Source of the DNA: a bacterium
GTDB taxonomy: Bacteria; Actinomycetota; Acidimicrobiia; Spongiisociales; ZC4RG35
Assembly (NCBI GenBank): GCA_028823995.1
Contig: JAPPFD010000019.1
Location: forward strand, 1-33,713
DNA length: 33,713 bases
Direction: 5' to 3'
Within the stretch, counting starts at the first letter, position 1. Every line of letters starts with the position of its first letter. Of this stretch, positions 13,563 to 22,049 are shown piece by piece. The notes beneath the pieces were generated by a model that saw nothing but the letters and a program-made list of their open reading frames with translations, ran no database searches and was not told the DNA's origin. The translations under genes and the position numbers were made by a program.

Positions 13563-15980
13563 GTGGGCATGGAGACGGCTGCTCGTATAGGGTTGTGGTT
13601 CGGTCTGCTGGTGGCGGCGTCGTTCTTGGCGCCGACCGCACCGGCAGCGGCCCTGGAAACCACCGGCGGCGGGCAAACCGATACGGGGTTTGTGGACGTC
13701 GAAGAAGGTCCCCACGCCCAGGACATCCGCTTCATCGTGGACCGCGGACTGACCATCGGCTGCGACGCCGAAGGCCCCCGGTACTGCCCGGGAAGGGATG
13801 TCACCAGAGCAGAGATCGCCATCTTTCTGGCGCGCGCTCTTCGCCTCGACACCACCCTGTCCTATCGGGGGGTGTTCACCGATGTTCCCCCGAGCGCCCC
13901 GTACGCGTCTCATGTGGAAGTCATCGGAGCCCTGGGTCTCTCCGACACCGGGGTCGGAGAACCCTACCGGCCCAACGATCCGATACTGCGATCCGAGATA
14001 GCCGTCTTCCTCCAAAGGGCCTTCCGGCTGGGCGCCCCCGTAGACACCACAGCCTCCTCATTCTCCGACATCGACCCCGACGCCTCCTATCGTGAGGCTG
14101 TCGAAGCAGTGCTGACCGCAGGCATCACCCGGGGATGCGGGACCGATCCTCCGCTCTACTGTCCCCAGGACACGGTGAGGAGGGACACCATGGCCTCCTT
14201 TCTGGCCAGGGCGCTCCGGGATGCCGACCTGAGGGCCGTATTGGAGTACGCGCCCGGTCGCCACATCATGGAAGACATTGCCGTTGGCGAGGATCCCTGG
14301 AACGTGTGGATTTGCGGGGGAGCCAGCATCCCGGAGGATGTGCCGACCTTCCTCAACCGCCAGGTGTCCCCCTATTTCGAGTGGCTGTCCGGAGGCCGCC
14401 ACCGGATACGGTTCCAACACGGAGAAGACCCCTCTCCCGAGGTCTCGGCGATTCTGGCCGGGTGCGGCGACAACAGTCGACACGTGAAACGCGTGGAGGG
14501 TACGCATGTCTTCGTTGGAAGCCCCCTGGGCGGCAGGATTGCCGGCTTGGCGTACCAGGGAGCATTCGATTCACGAGACGGCAAGGTCTACCGGAACGTA
14601 TGGGTCGACAGAGGGGGTATTTACCATGCCAGCCTCTACGCTCACGAGATAGGCCACACCCTCGGCTGGCCGCACAATTTGGAGGCGCCCGGTTCCACCA
14701 AACCCCTGATCACCGGAATGGACATCATGGCCCAGCGCAGAGGGTTGGTGGGAACCCCCGCTCACAATCTGTTCCACACAGGCTGGCTCGACCCCGCCGA
14801 CGTTGTCCTCCACCAGGGCGGTATTGCGGAATACTCTATTGTGCCGCCCCGCACCGGCAGCGGTCAGAAGTTGTTGCTCCTACCCATCCGATCCGACAGA
14901 TACATAGCAATCGGAGCAAGAGCCAGGGAGGGGTACGACAGCGACATCGCCCGCGAAGGCGTGGAACTGTATGAAATAGACCTGTGCAATCCCTGGGTTG
15001 TGCCCTGCAAACGTGTGTACCTGCCTACGGGTTCCGGATCCGATGAAGCCGTCGTTCTTGGTGTCGGCGACTCCTGGGCGGCCAGCCTCTCGGTGTTCTA
15101 TAAGGGGAAAGGGTCCTTCGTGGCCTTCGAGGTGAAGGTGGTTGAGTTTGCGGACGACTCGTACAAAGTCCAGGTGAGCGCCGTCCCCCTGACCACCGGC
15201 TTCTCATCCATCGACGTGGGGAAGGGGATCTGTGGGACCCGGCTCAACGGCATCGTGGTCTGCTGGGACTGGCTGGGCTTCGACTCCTCTCCCAGGGGCG
15301 ATCTGGCGGCGGTCAGCGTTGGAGACAGGGCCTGTGGGATAAACGTTGAAGGGACCATCGAGTGCTGGGGACGCCAGGTCGGCGGAACGCCCGCGCCCGA
15401 GGGTGAGTTCGTGGCCATCAGCACCGGCGGTTCCCACACCTGTGGGATCCGGGTGGAGCGAAGCGTCGATTGCTGGGGTGGGGATGCAAGCGGATATCCG
15501 ATCGCACACCAGCCGCCTGAGCGAAGGTTCATCTCCATCGCCGCCGGATGGTTTCACGCCTGCGGGATCCTTGAGGACAACACGGTGAGTTGCTGGGGAC
15601 ACAGTTTCCACGGGGAAACCCAGCCTCCAACCGGTGCATTCATCTCGGTGGCGAGCGGCGGACTCTTCAGTTGCGGACTGCGGCCGGATCAATCGGTGGA
15701 GTGCTGGGGAGCCATCCAACAGGGAAGGACATCGGCGCCCTCCGGCCGGTTCGCCTTTGTGGACGCCGGATGGGACCACGCCTGCGCGATGCGCTCAACC
15801 GGCGCGGTGGAGTGTTGGGGAGCCAACGACGAAGGACAAGCCCTGGTGCCGGACGGTCTCTTCATAGCCATAGGAACCGGCGATCAGCGCACCTGCGGAC
15901 TGAGGCCCGATCTCAGCGTGGAATGCTGGGGTCTGGACCACCTGAGGAGACTGATACCGCCGTTGGAGGTCGCAGAATAG
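13563..15980 (+). CDS. Secreted SLH-metzincin protease-RCC1 repeat protein
   Basis: This 805-aa multidomain surface protein has a signal peptide (1-30, cleavage near APAAA). Three S-layer-homology repeats follow at about 42-95, 103-158 and 167-222; each ends in a TRAEIAIFLARAL-like motif. The central domain (about 230-540) carries a metzincin zinc site, HEIGHTLGWPH at 361-371 (HExxHxxGxxH), with a possible Met-turn DIMAQR at 387-392. The C-terminus (about 548-800) has seven RCC1/BLIP-II-type repeats with the core CGIxxxxxVxCWG, a likely beta-propeller. The SLH part should anchor it to the cell wall, the protease act outside, and the propeller bind a partner or substrate. The GTG start is chosen from the -10 spacing. 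No partner genes are adjacent. Confidence 0.88.
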   Translation: MGMETAARIGLWFGLLVAASFLAPTAPAAALETTGGGQTDTGFVDVEEGPHAQDIRFIVDRGLTIGCDAEGPRYCPGRDVTRAEIAIFLARALRLDTTLSYRGVFTDVPPSAPYASHVEVIGALGLSDTGVGEPYRPNDPILRSEIAVFLQRAFRLGAPVDTTASSFSDIDPDASYREAVEAVLTAGITRGCGTDPPLYCPQDTVRRDTMASFLARALRDADLRAVLEYAPGRHIMEDIAVGEDPWNVWICGGASIPEDVPTFLNRQVSPYFEWLSGGRHRIRFQHGEDPSPEVSAILAGCGDNSRHVKRVEGTHVFVGSPLGGRIAGLAYQGAFDSRDGKVYRNVWVDRGGIYHASLYAHEIGHTLGWPHNLEAPGSTKPLITGMDIMAQRRGLVGTPAHNLFHTGWLDPADVVLHQGGIAEYSIVPPRTGSGQKLLLLPIRSDRYIAIGARAREGYDSDIAREGVELYEIDLCNPWVVPCKRVYLPTGSGSDEAVVLGVGDSWAASLSVFYKGKGSFVAFEVKVVEFADDSYKVQVSAVPLTTGFSSIDVGKGICGTRLNGIVVCWDWLGFDSSPRGDLAAVSVGDRACGINVEGTIECWGRQVGGTPAPEGEFVAISTGGSHTCGIRVERSVDCWGGDASGYPIAHQPPERRFISIAAGWFHACGILEDNTVSCWGHSFHGETQPPTGAFISVASGGLFSCGLRPDQSVECWGAIQQGRTSAPSGRFAFVDAGWDHACAMRSTGAVECWGANDEGQALVPDGLFIAIGTGDQRTCGLRPDLSVECWGLDHLRRLIPPLEVAE

Positions 15981-16058
15981 ACACCGCTCCTGTGCGGCCC
16001 CGGATCGTGGGAAGCCACCACCACGTGAGCGTTGCCAGCCCGAAATTCCCCGGAGAGG

Positions 16059-17480
16059 TCAGCACGTGGGGCGGACGGTTACCCCCGAATCGATCTTGCG
16101 AGGTATGAGCCGACCCGAGGCTGACGCGCTGAAGGTGCCGTTCGCCACAACCACGTCCCCTCGCAGGACGGTGGTCACCGGCCACCCCTCGATCTCGTAT
16201 CCCTCCCAGATGCTGTAGTCGGAGATGTGAAAGTCCTCGGCCGTCAACCTCCGCCTGATCCTGGGGTCGATGATGCAGATGTCGGCGTCGCTGCCCGGCG
16301 CCAACACGCCCTTTCGCGGGTAGAGGCCCATGATCTTGGCGGCGTTGGTAGACGTGACGTCCACGAACCGTTGCAGGTCCATTCCCTGCCGGGACACGCC
16401 TTCTGTGAAGGTAATGCCCATCCGGGTCTCCACGCCGTTGTGCCCGCCGGTGACGTCCAGGATGGTCCGTCCGACAGTCTTCGTCTCCCACGACGTGCAG
16501 TACTCGTCGGTGGCCATGGTCTGGAGGTCGCCCCCGATGATGGCCTCCCAAAGCGCCACCCGGTCGTCCTCGGACTTCAGGGAGGGGTAGGTGTGGTACT
16601 TCATACCGAACTCCTCGTGGTAGTTCTCCTGGCTGAAGCAGCAGTAGTTGTGGAGCGTCTCCCCGTACACCGGGCGGCCGTCGGCCCGGGCCTCGGCGAT
16701 GGCCTCCACCCCCGACCGGGCGCTGACATGGACGAAATAGACCGGCGCGCCGGTCCACTCTGCCTGCCGCAGCACTCGTCGAAACGACATGTCCTCTGAT
16801 TCGACGCTGTGCACAAGGGGCATGTTGGGCCATTCGGTCCGCCCCTCCCGGACCAACTTCTGGTGCATGTGCTGCACCATGTCGTCCTCTTCGGCATGAA
16901 CCAGCAACATGGCGTCCAGTTCCCTGATCCGGCTCATGAGATCGTGGAGGTGCCCGGTGCGGACCATGCGGGGGACGTCGCCTGCGGTGGGCGGACGGAC
17001 CTCGGTGGTGAAGATCTTGAAGGTGGGAAAGCCCTCCTCCACCGCCTCGCCGACCGAGTCGATGATCTCGTGCGGAATGGCGCCGAGGAGCATCACATGG
17101 TGGGAGTAGTCGGCATAGGAATTCCCCCGCCAGACACCGGCCCGCTCTTCAAGGGCCCCGGGGATGTCCAGACCTTGATACACCACCGCGAAGTCCAGCA
17201 GGGTGGTGGTGCCGCCGAACAGAGCCGCCCGGCTGACCTGCTCCGGAGGAGCCGTCAGAAGATCGCCGCGGCCGACGATCGGAGCGGCGATGTGAGCGTG
17301 CGGTTCGATGCCGCCCGGGACCACGACCATCTCCGAGGCGTCGACGACCCGACAGCCATCACCCGATAGGACACCCGGCGCGGTGACGGCTGCGATCTTT
17401 TCTCCCCTGACCGCCACGTCCCACACGCCAACCCCCATGGGTGTGACGACTTTCCCTCCTCGAATGATCAGGTCCAGCAT
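16059..17480 (-). CDS. Dihydropyrimidinase / D-hydantoinase family amidohydrolase
   Basis: This 473-aa cyclic amidohydrolase hydrolyses cyclic ureides such as dihydropyrimidines or hydantoins. The binuclear metal site of the family is complete: His61 and His63 (GGIEPHAHIAAP), the carboxylated Lys155 (FPTFKIFTT), His195 (LLVHAEEDD), His251 (FVHVSARSG) and Asp325 (MATDEYCTS). Length and motif spacing fit the hydantoinase/dihydropyrimidinase group rather than allantoinase or dihydroorotase, but substrate choice cannot be read from sequence. The ATG at 17480 gives the usual LDLIIRGGKVVTP N-terminus. It lies downstream of the response regulator on the same strand with a 146-bp gap and probably has its own promoter. 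No other pyrimidine-catabolism genes are beside it. Confidence 0.9.
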   Translation of the reverse strand: MLDLIIRGGKVVTPMGVGVWDVAVRGEKIAAVTAPGVLSGDGCRVVDASEMVVVPGGIEPHAHIAAPIVGRGDLLTAPPEQVSRAALFGGTTTLLDFAVVYQGLDIPGALEERAGVWRGNSYADYSHHVMLLGAIPHEIIDSVGEAVEEGFPTFKIFTTEVRPPTAGDVPRMVRTGHLHDLMSRIRELDAMLLVHAEEDDMVQHMHQKLVREGRTEWPNMPLVHSVESEDMSFRRVLRQAEWTGAPVYFVHVSARSGVEAIAEARADGRPVYGETLHNYCCFSQENYHEEFGMKYHTYPSLKSEDDRVALWEAIIGGDLQTMATDEYCTSWETKTVGRTILDVTGGHNGVETRMGITFTEGVSRQGMDLQRFVDVTSTNAAKIMGLYPRKGVLAPGSDADICIIDPRIRRRLTAEDFHISDYSIWEGYEIEGWPVTTVLRGDVVVANGTFSASASGRLIPRKIDSGVTVRPTC

Positions 17481-17626
17481 TTCCGGATCGAGCCCCTAAC
17501 AGATACTGAGGACCATGGCAGCGACTGATGGTGGGAGACTGGCCTGGTCGTCGTGCGGCATCGAACGTCAATTCTACTTTCCGGCGCCGGCGGCCCGACA
17601 CCTCGCTCGTCCCCCGGCCGGTCAGG

Positions 17627-18265
17627 TCAGACGATGCTGCGGTGGCTTGCCCAATGGGCGAGTTCGTGCCTGTTCGACAGTTGGAGCTTCCGCAACACCG
17701 CCGAGACGTGGGACTCCACCGTCTTGACGCTGATGAACAGTCGCTTGGCCACCTGCTTGTACGGATAGCCGCGGGCGATCAGCCGCAAGACCTCCTTCTC
17801 CCGGGAGGTGAGACGGTCGAGTTCCGGGTCCGACGCAGGCGAGACATCCATCGAGAAGGTGTCGAGCACGAAGCCGGCCAGCATGGGAGAGAACACCGCA
17901 TCGCCCTCGTTCACCCTCCGTATCGCGTCGGCCAGGTCGTCGGGTCCGATGGACTTGGTGACGTACCCCCGGGCGCCGGCGCGGATCATTGCGATCACAT
18001 CCTCGGCCGCGTCCGACACCGACAGGGCCAGGAACTTCACGTCGGGGTTGGTCTCCCGGAGGTTCTCCACCACCGCCAGTCCCCCTCCTCCCGGCATGTG
18101 GACATCCACGAGCGCCACATCCGGGGGGTCTTCCCGGAGCGCCTCGATGGCCTCGTCGACGTCCTGGGCCGTGCCGCTCAGGATCATGCCTTTCCGGCCT
18201 TCCAACTCCGCCCTCACCCCGGAGAGGAACAGTCGGTGATCATCGACCACGAACACCTTGATCAC
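17627..18265 (-). CDS. LuxR/NarL-family response regulator
   Basis: This 212-aa two-component response regulator has a receiver domain at 1-120 with Asp8/Asp9 (VVDDH), phospho-acceptor Asp54 (ALVDVHMPGG) and Lys104 (YVTKS). A LuxR-type helix-turn-helix follows at about 148-205 (LTSREKEVLRLIARGYPYKQVAKRLF). It is the partner of the kinase encoded just upstream; its GTG overlaps the kinase stop by 4 nt (GTGA). With the PspC/LiaF-like gene opposite, the set resembles LiaSR/VraSR-type envelope-stress circuits. The likely target is the repeat-bearing promoter at 19529-19592. Confidence 0.93.
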   Translation of the reverse strand: MIKVFVVDDHRLFLSGVRAELEGRKGMILSGTAQDVDEAIEALREDPPDVALVDVHMPGGGGLAVVENLRETNPDVKFLALSVSDAAEDVIAMIRAGARGYVTKSIGPDDLADAIRRVNEGDAVFSPMLAGFVLDTFSMDVSPASDPELDRLTSREKEVLRLIARGYPYKQVAKRLFISVKTVESHVSAVLRKLQLSNRHELAHWASHRSIV

Positions 18266-19461
18266 TGTGGTTCTCCATTCAGTTGGAGGTGCACTTCTGT
18301 CCCTTCGCCTGGTACCGAGGCTATGGTCGCCTTCCCGCCATGGCTCTGCATGCGGCTGACTATCGACTCGGCTATGCCCCGCCGGTCGGAGGCTACCCGG
18401 GCGGTGTCGAAACCCCGCCCCAGGTCCGACACCCAGACATCGGATGAATCCTCGGCCACCTCGGAGTAGACGGATATCCGGTCGGCGCCCGAATGTCGGG
18501 CGGCGTTGGTAAGAGCCTCTCCCGCTGCCGCCACCATCGCTCGGACATGGTCGTCCACCGCTCGGTCACCCACGGTCACCAGCACCACCGGCACGTCGTA
18601 GGTGTTCTCGATGCGGTCCGCCTCCTTCTGCAGCGCCCGGGACAACAGGTCCTGGCCGTCGGCGACCGAAGCGTCGTACAGCCACCGGCGCAGTTCCCGC
18701 TCCTGGACCCTGGCCAGGGTGGACACCCGCCTGGGGTCGTCGGTCCGCTGGATCAAGGCCAGGGTTTGCAGGACCGAGTCGTGGAGGTGGGCCGCCATGT
18801 CGGCCCGTTCCTCCTCGCGGATCCGCTTGCTCCGCTCCGCACCGAGGTCGGTGGCCATCCTCCACACCCACGGTCCGAACAGCACCGCCATCCCCACCCC
18901 GGTCACCACCACGGCCAGCACCACCGTCTCCAAGGCCGGGACCGCCGCCGCGCTCAGGATCGAGATTCCCACCACCAGCAGCAGGATGCCGATCACCGCG
19001 CGGCTCCGGAACCTGCCGCTCCGCGGGTCGAACACCGCCAGGATCGCCGAGCGCGGGTCTATGTCTCGGCGGTCCAGCAGGAATGCCATCCCCAGGATCA
19101 CCGCCGCGCCGGGCCACACCAGCCGGTCGCTGCTCCAAATCCCGATCGAGCGGAAGGCCAGCAGGCCGCCGGCGAACATCAGGAGATACCCCACCTTCCG
19201 CTGCTCGCTCTCCTCCAATCCTGGCGGGGAGTCGTGGGTGCGGTCCAGGGTGTACGCCCACAGCGCCAGGTAGAGGAATATCCCGACGCCCCATATGAGC
19301 GTCAGGACCAGGAATCCGGCGCGGACATACAGGTCCACGACGCCCAGGCGGTCGGCTATTCCCCCCGCCACACCGGCGATCACCCGGTCTTCCCGCCTCC
19401 GAGAGACCATGCCGCCCATGCGCTGCGCCACCGGCGTTCCTGTGCTCTCCATGCCGAACAT
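18262..19461 (-). CDS. PspC-domain sensor histidine kinase
   Basis: This is a membrane sensor kinase of about 399 aa. A PspC domain lies at the N-terminus (RRREDRVIAGVAGGIADRLG through the first membrane helix), followed by several more hydrophobic helices. The HisKA_3-type phosphoacceptor box is AAHLHDSVLQ, with the His near residue 227. The ATPase domain has the N-box EALTNAARHS and a G-box DLGRGFD. PspC domains sense or bind stressed membranes in phage-shock-type systems, so fusion to a kinase suggests direct envelope sensing. The ATG at 19461 is chosen; ATGs at 19494 and 19452 are also in frame and no strong ribosome site decides. It is followed by its response regulator in one operon. 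Confidence 0.9.
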   Translation of the reverse strand: MFGMESTGTPVAQRMGGMVSRRREDRVIAGVAGGIADRLGVVDLYVRAGFLVLTLIWGVGIFLYLALWAYTLDRTHDSPPGLEESEQRKVGYLLMFAGGLLAFRSIGIWSSDRLVWPGAAVILGMAFLLDRRDIDPRSAILAVFDPRSGRFRSRAVIGILLLVVGISILSAAAVPALETVVLAVVVTGVGMAVLFGPWVWRMATDLGAERSKRIREEERADMAAHLHDSVLQTLALIQRTDDPRRVSTLARVQERELRRWLYDASVADGQDLLSRALQKEADRIENTYDVPVVLVTVGDRAVDDHVRAMVAAAGEALTNAARHSGADRISVYSEVAEDSSDVWVSDLGRGFDTARVASDRRGIAESIVSRMQSHGGKATIASVPGEGTEVHLQLNGEPQ

Positions 19462-19528
19462 TGTCCCACAACCGGGCCGGTACAACAACCGCAAAACGTC
19501 AGAAAGGCACCAATTCAGGGATCATTCA

Positions 19529-19569
19529 GGGTGATGCCCCATGGACACCAGGGTGATACCCCATAGACA
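19529..19569. promoter_or_regulatory. Two 19-bp direct repeats, 22-bp period (candidate operator)
   Basis: GGGTGATGCCCCATGGACA (19529-19547) recurs as GGGTGATACCCCATAGACA (19551-19569), 17 of 19 bases identical, exactly 22 bp apart, i.e. two helical turns. The second copy ends on the -35 box of the downstream gene. Position and phasing suit an activator such as the adjacent LuxR-type regulator. A shorter ATTCAGGG repeat precedes it. Confidence 0.6.
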
Positions 19570-19592
19570 AAGCGCCCCGGCCCCCCGATAGT
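19564..19592 (+). promoter_or_regulatory. Promoter of PspC/LiaF-like gene
   Basis: TAGACA (19564-19569), a 17-bp spacer, then GATAGT (19587-19592). The start codon follows 7 nt later, so the message is probably leaderless. Confidence 0.6.
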
Positions 19593-19599
19593 TAAGGAC

Positions 19600-21120
19600 A
19601 TGAGCAACCAAGCAACACGACTTCACCGACCTGAGGAAGGCCGTTGGATAGCCGGGGTAGCAGCCGGGCTGGCCTTCCACCTGGGTGTGGCCGCCGGGAT
19701 AATCCGGGTCGCCTTCGCCCTGCTGTGTTTCGTCGGGGGACTGGGCGTCCTCCTGTACGTGGCGGGCTGGCTGCTGATCCCCGGTGAAGGCCAGACCGAG
19801 TCGATCGTGCAGGGCTGGGTAGGCGCAGGCCAGGCGCGAAGGTGGGTCGGGGTGATTCTCGTCGGCGTCGCCATAGTCATCCTGGCCGCCGAGACATCCC
19901 TCATCCGGGGTGACTTGGCCTTCGCAGTCGTGCTGATCGGCATCGGGGTGATGCTCTTTCGCGGAGACCTGAGCCGCGGGGACGGGTCACCCGCCAGCCG
20001 CAGGTCGCGCACCCAAGAGGCGCTGCCCGACGGGGTCGCCGAGGGCTCAACCGCCCCTCCCCCACCCGCGGCGGTGACGACTCCCCCACCACCCAGAGAA
20101 CGATCCTACCTCGGCAGGGTGTTCGTAGGAGTCGCCGTGATCGCCCTGGGCGTGCTCGGTTTGCTGGATGAGGTCGTCCCGGGTTTCCATCCCCACTTCT
20201 TCCATTACATGGCTCTGGCCATGAGCGTGATCGGCCTCGGTGTGGTGGTGGGCGCCTGGTTCGGCCGCCCCGCAGGCCTGGTGATTCTCGGCGTCGTCCT
20301 CATACCGGTCCTGCTCCTCTCCCGGCTGGCGGAAGCGGGGGGCGTGAACCTCGTTTCGATGGAGTTCACTTCGGGCGGCCAAGTCATCCAATTCAGCTCG
20401 GCCGGCCAGGTCCTCCACCGACCGGGCTCGGTAGAGGACATAGACCAATCGTATGACCTGGGTGTGGGCGGGCTGATCATCGACCTTCGGAACGTCGACT
20501 TCGCGGGACGCACGGTGCCGATGGATGCGGAAGTAGGGATCGGAGAGATTGTGGTCCGGCTTCCGGAGGGTGTGGCCGCCGACGTGAGGGGCGAGGTGGG
20601 AATGGGGAGCCTGGAGGTGGGAGATTGGGACCGCGACGGAATCGGAGTCGAGGCCGATCTTCGCCTGGAGGGGTCGGAGGGCACGCTGGTACTCGATGCG
20701 GGGGTCGGCATAGGCGAGATCGAGGTCCGCGCCTGGCCGGTGGACCACCGCTCGCCCTACCGGCTCTCCGAGGATGAGACGCTCAGGGAGGAGCACCGCA
20801 TCCGGGACGGTGGGGAGCTCGGCGACGAGTACACGCTGTCGGCCGGCTCGCTCCGGCTCGACCTCGGGGAACTGGTCCTCACAGAAGACAGGCGTGTTCC
20901 CATCAACGTGGGTCGCGGCGAGGTGTGGGTGACCGTTCCGCAGGAGGTCAGCCTGCAGATCGACACCCGGGTAGACCGGGGACGCGTCACCATCTTCGAC
21001 CGGGTGTCGGAGGGATCCAATCTGAGCATGACCTATTCAACCCAGGTTCTTAAAGCCCCTCGTCTCACCCTGGACATCCGCCTCGGCCAGGGGAACGTGA
21101 CCATAGAGGAGAAACGATGA
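19600..21120 (+). CDS. PspC and LiaF-like envelope-stress membrane protein
   Basis: This 506-aa membrane protein has an N-terminal PspC domain (about 5-63, GRWIAGVAAGLAFHLGV and GWLLIPGEG). Further membrane helices, a Pro-rich linker (about 150-168), more helices (about 172-245) and a long C-terminal soluble beta-rich part follow. The C-terminal part has repeating units such as DAEVGIGEIVVRLPEGVAAD and DAGVGIGEIEVRAW, typical of LiaF-like/toastrack-type domains. In Lia systems such proteins restrain the sensor kinase until the envelope is stressed. It is divergent from the kinase/regulator pair and is preceded by the direct repeats. The following gene overlaps it by 4 nt. The role as modulator is inferred from family and context. 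Confidence 0.85.
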   Translation: MSNQATRLHRPEEGRWIAGVAAGLAFHLGVAAGIIRVAFALLCFVGGLGVLLYVAGWLLIPGEGQTESIVQGWVGAGQARRWVGVILVGVAIVILAAETSLIRGDLAFAVVLIGIGVMLFRGDLSRGDGSPASRRSRTQEALPDGVAEGSTAPPPPAAVTTPPPPRERSYLGRVFVGVAVIALGVLGLLDEVVPGFHPHFFHYMALAMSVIGLGVVVGAWFGRPAGLVILGVVLIPVLLLSRLAEAGGVNLVSMEFTSGGQVIQFSSAGQVLHRPGSVEDIDQSYDLGVGGLIIDLRNVDFAGRTVPMDAEVGIGEIVVRLPEGVAADVRGEVGMGSLEVGDWDRDGIGVEADLRLEGSEGTLVLDAGVGIGEIEVRAWPVDHRSPYRLSEDETLREEHRIRDGGELGDEYTLSAGSLRLDLGELVLTEDRRVPINVGRGEVWVTVPQEVSLQIDTRVDRGRVTIFDRVSEGSNLSMTYSTQVLKAPRLTLDIRLGQGNVTIEEKR

Positions 21121-21383
21121 AACGCCATCCATTCAATCTCTTATCGCTGATGTTCGGGATATTCCTGATCCTGCTGGCCGCCTGGACCACCTGGTTCGTC
21201 TTCCCCATCAGGGCATGGGTCATCGACTTCTCCCGCTGGCTGCTTCCCGCCGCGGCGATCCTGGTGGGGGCCGCACTGCTGCATCCTTTGTTCACACCGA
21301 GACAGGACAAGAAGACCTCTGGGAATGGGATAGAGGAGAACACCTCCGGGCTGGAGAGCGACACGCCTGCGGACCCCCCGTAG
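21117..21383 (+). CDS. Small two-helix membrane protein
   Basis: This 88-aa protein has two hydrophobic helices (LLSLMFGIFLILLAAWTTWFVF and WLLPAAAILVGAALLHPLF) and a polar, acidic C-terminal tail (about residues 62-88). Its ATG overlaps the stop of the LiaF-like gene (ATGA), so the two are translated together. I do not recognise a named family. It is likely an accessory part of the same envelope-stress module. Confidence 0.75.
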   Translation: MKRHPFNLLSLMFGIFLILLAAWTTWFVFPIRAWVIDFSRWLLPAAAILVGAALLHPLFTPRQDKKTSGNGIEENTSGLESDTPADPP

Positions 21384-21432
21384 AGACCCGGGTACCCCAA
21401 GTGCATGGTTCACCCCTCCCCAACCGCTTGAA

Positions 21433-21981
21433 TCAGTCGGGGATCCAGGTCTCCAACTCGAGGCCCAGACCGTCGGCGACCCGGTTGGCGTAGGCGTAAT
21501 ATCCGACCACCTCGACTATGTCGAGAATGTCACGATCGGAGAATCCGGCCGATCGCAAAGCCTCGACGTCGGCGTCGTTCACGGCGCTGGGCGTCGCCGT
21601 CAGCTTGACCGCGAACCTGAGCATCGCCACCCGCTTCGGCGACAGATCGGCGGTCGTCCAATCCCGTTCTATCGCAGCGGCCAGATCATCGTCGCGGAGC
21701 AGCCGACGCAGACCGCGCCGGTGATGGACCACTCAATAGTGGCAGTCGTTCTCGAGGCTCACCACCAGAGCGATGATCTCCCGCTCGGCCTTGCGCAGCG
21801 TTGCGGTGCCGGCCATGGCCGACTCGTACAGACCCTGGTGAGCAGCCATGCCGCGTGGATTCAAAGAGTGCACGGCCAGGATGTTGTCGACGCGGCCATA
21901 TGCCGGATCCACAACCCGCGGATAGAGCTCGCCAAGAGCGCCGTCCCAGGCGTCGTCGGGGATTACATCGATGCGTGCCAT
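21433..21981 (-). CDS. AhpD-like peroxidase-family protein, probable selenoprotein (TGA = Sec83)
   Basis: This 182-aa carboxymuconolactone-decarboxylase/AhpD-type protein is read as two adjacent frames joined in phase by one TGA (21733-21735). The N-terminal part ends KAEREIIALVVSLENDCHY. After TGA it continues VVHHRRGLRRLL and keeps the family pattern through SPKRVAMLRFAVKLT and the GFSDRDILDIVEVVGYYAYANRVADGLG block. Related enzymes have CxxC-x-x-H here, and TGA replaces the second Cys, giving C80-H-Y-U83 with His86/His87. Both halves are otherwise undamaged, which argues against a pseudogene. A SECIS-like hairpin starts 11 nt after the TGA. AhpD-like selenoproteins are an established class. 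The ATG at 21981 gives the normal MARIDVIP start; a GTG at 21996 is possible. Without Sec insertion only the N-terminal half would be made. Confidence 0.8.
21703..21721 (-). promoter_or_regulatory. SECIS-like hairpin after in-frame TGA
   Basis: On the minus strand CCGGCGC and GCGTCGG form a 7-bp stem (one G-U pair) closing the 5-nt loop GGTCT. The stem begins 11 nt after the TGA. A small apical loop beginning with G, about 18 nt past UGA, fits the bacterial SECIS pattern bound by SelB. GGUCU also occurs in the apical loop of the E. coli fdhF SECIS as I recall it. Confidence 0.7.
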
Positions 21982-22035
21982 GTTTCGGTGACTCACCCTA
22001 GCCGGACAACCGGGCCAATCTCAGAGCGGCGGCTG

Positions 22036-22041
22036 TAGCAT
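22036..22041 (+). promoter_or_regulatory. -10 box of nitroreductase gene, probable leaderless start
   Basis: TAGCAT ends 8 nt before the GTG at 22050. No -35 box is evident. Confidence 0.4.
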
Positions 22042-22049
22042 ATTGGCCG

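Noticed and set aside
12373..13641. 422-aa minus-strand open frame
   Set aside because: Antisense of the hydroxyacid dehydrogenase, which has all catalytic motifs; the reverse frame shows no family resemblance.
18493..19566. 357-aa plus-strand open frame, His/Gln/Arg-rich
   Set aside because: Antisense of the PspC histidine kinase; its composition is typical of a GC-rich shadow frame.
21733..21735. TGA as a sequencing error or simple pseudogene mutation in the AhpD-like gene
   Set aside because: It falls exactly on the redox-active Cys position, both sides are intact, and a SECIS-like hairpin follows at the right distance. Genome-level Sec genes are still needed for proof.
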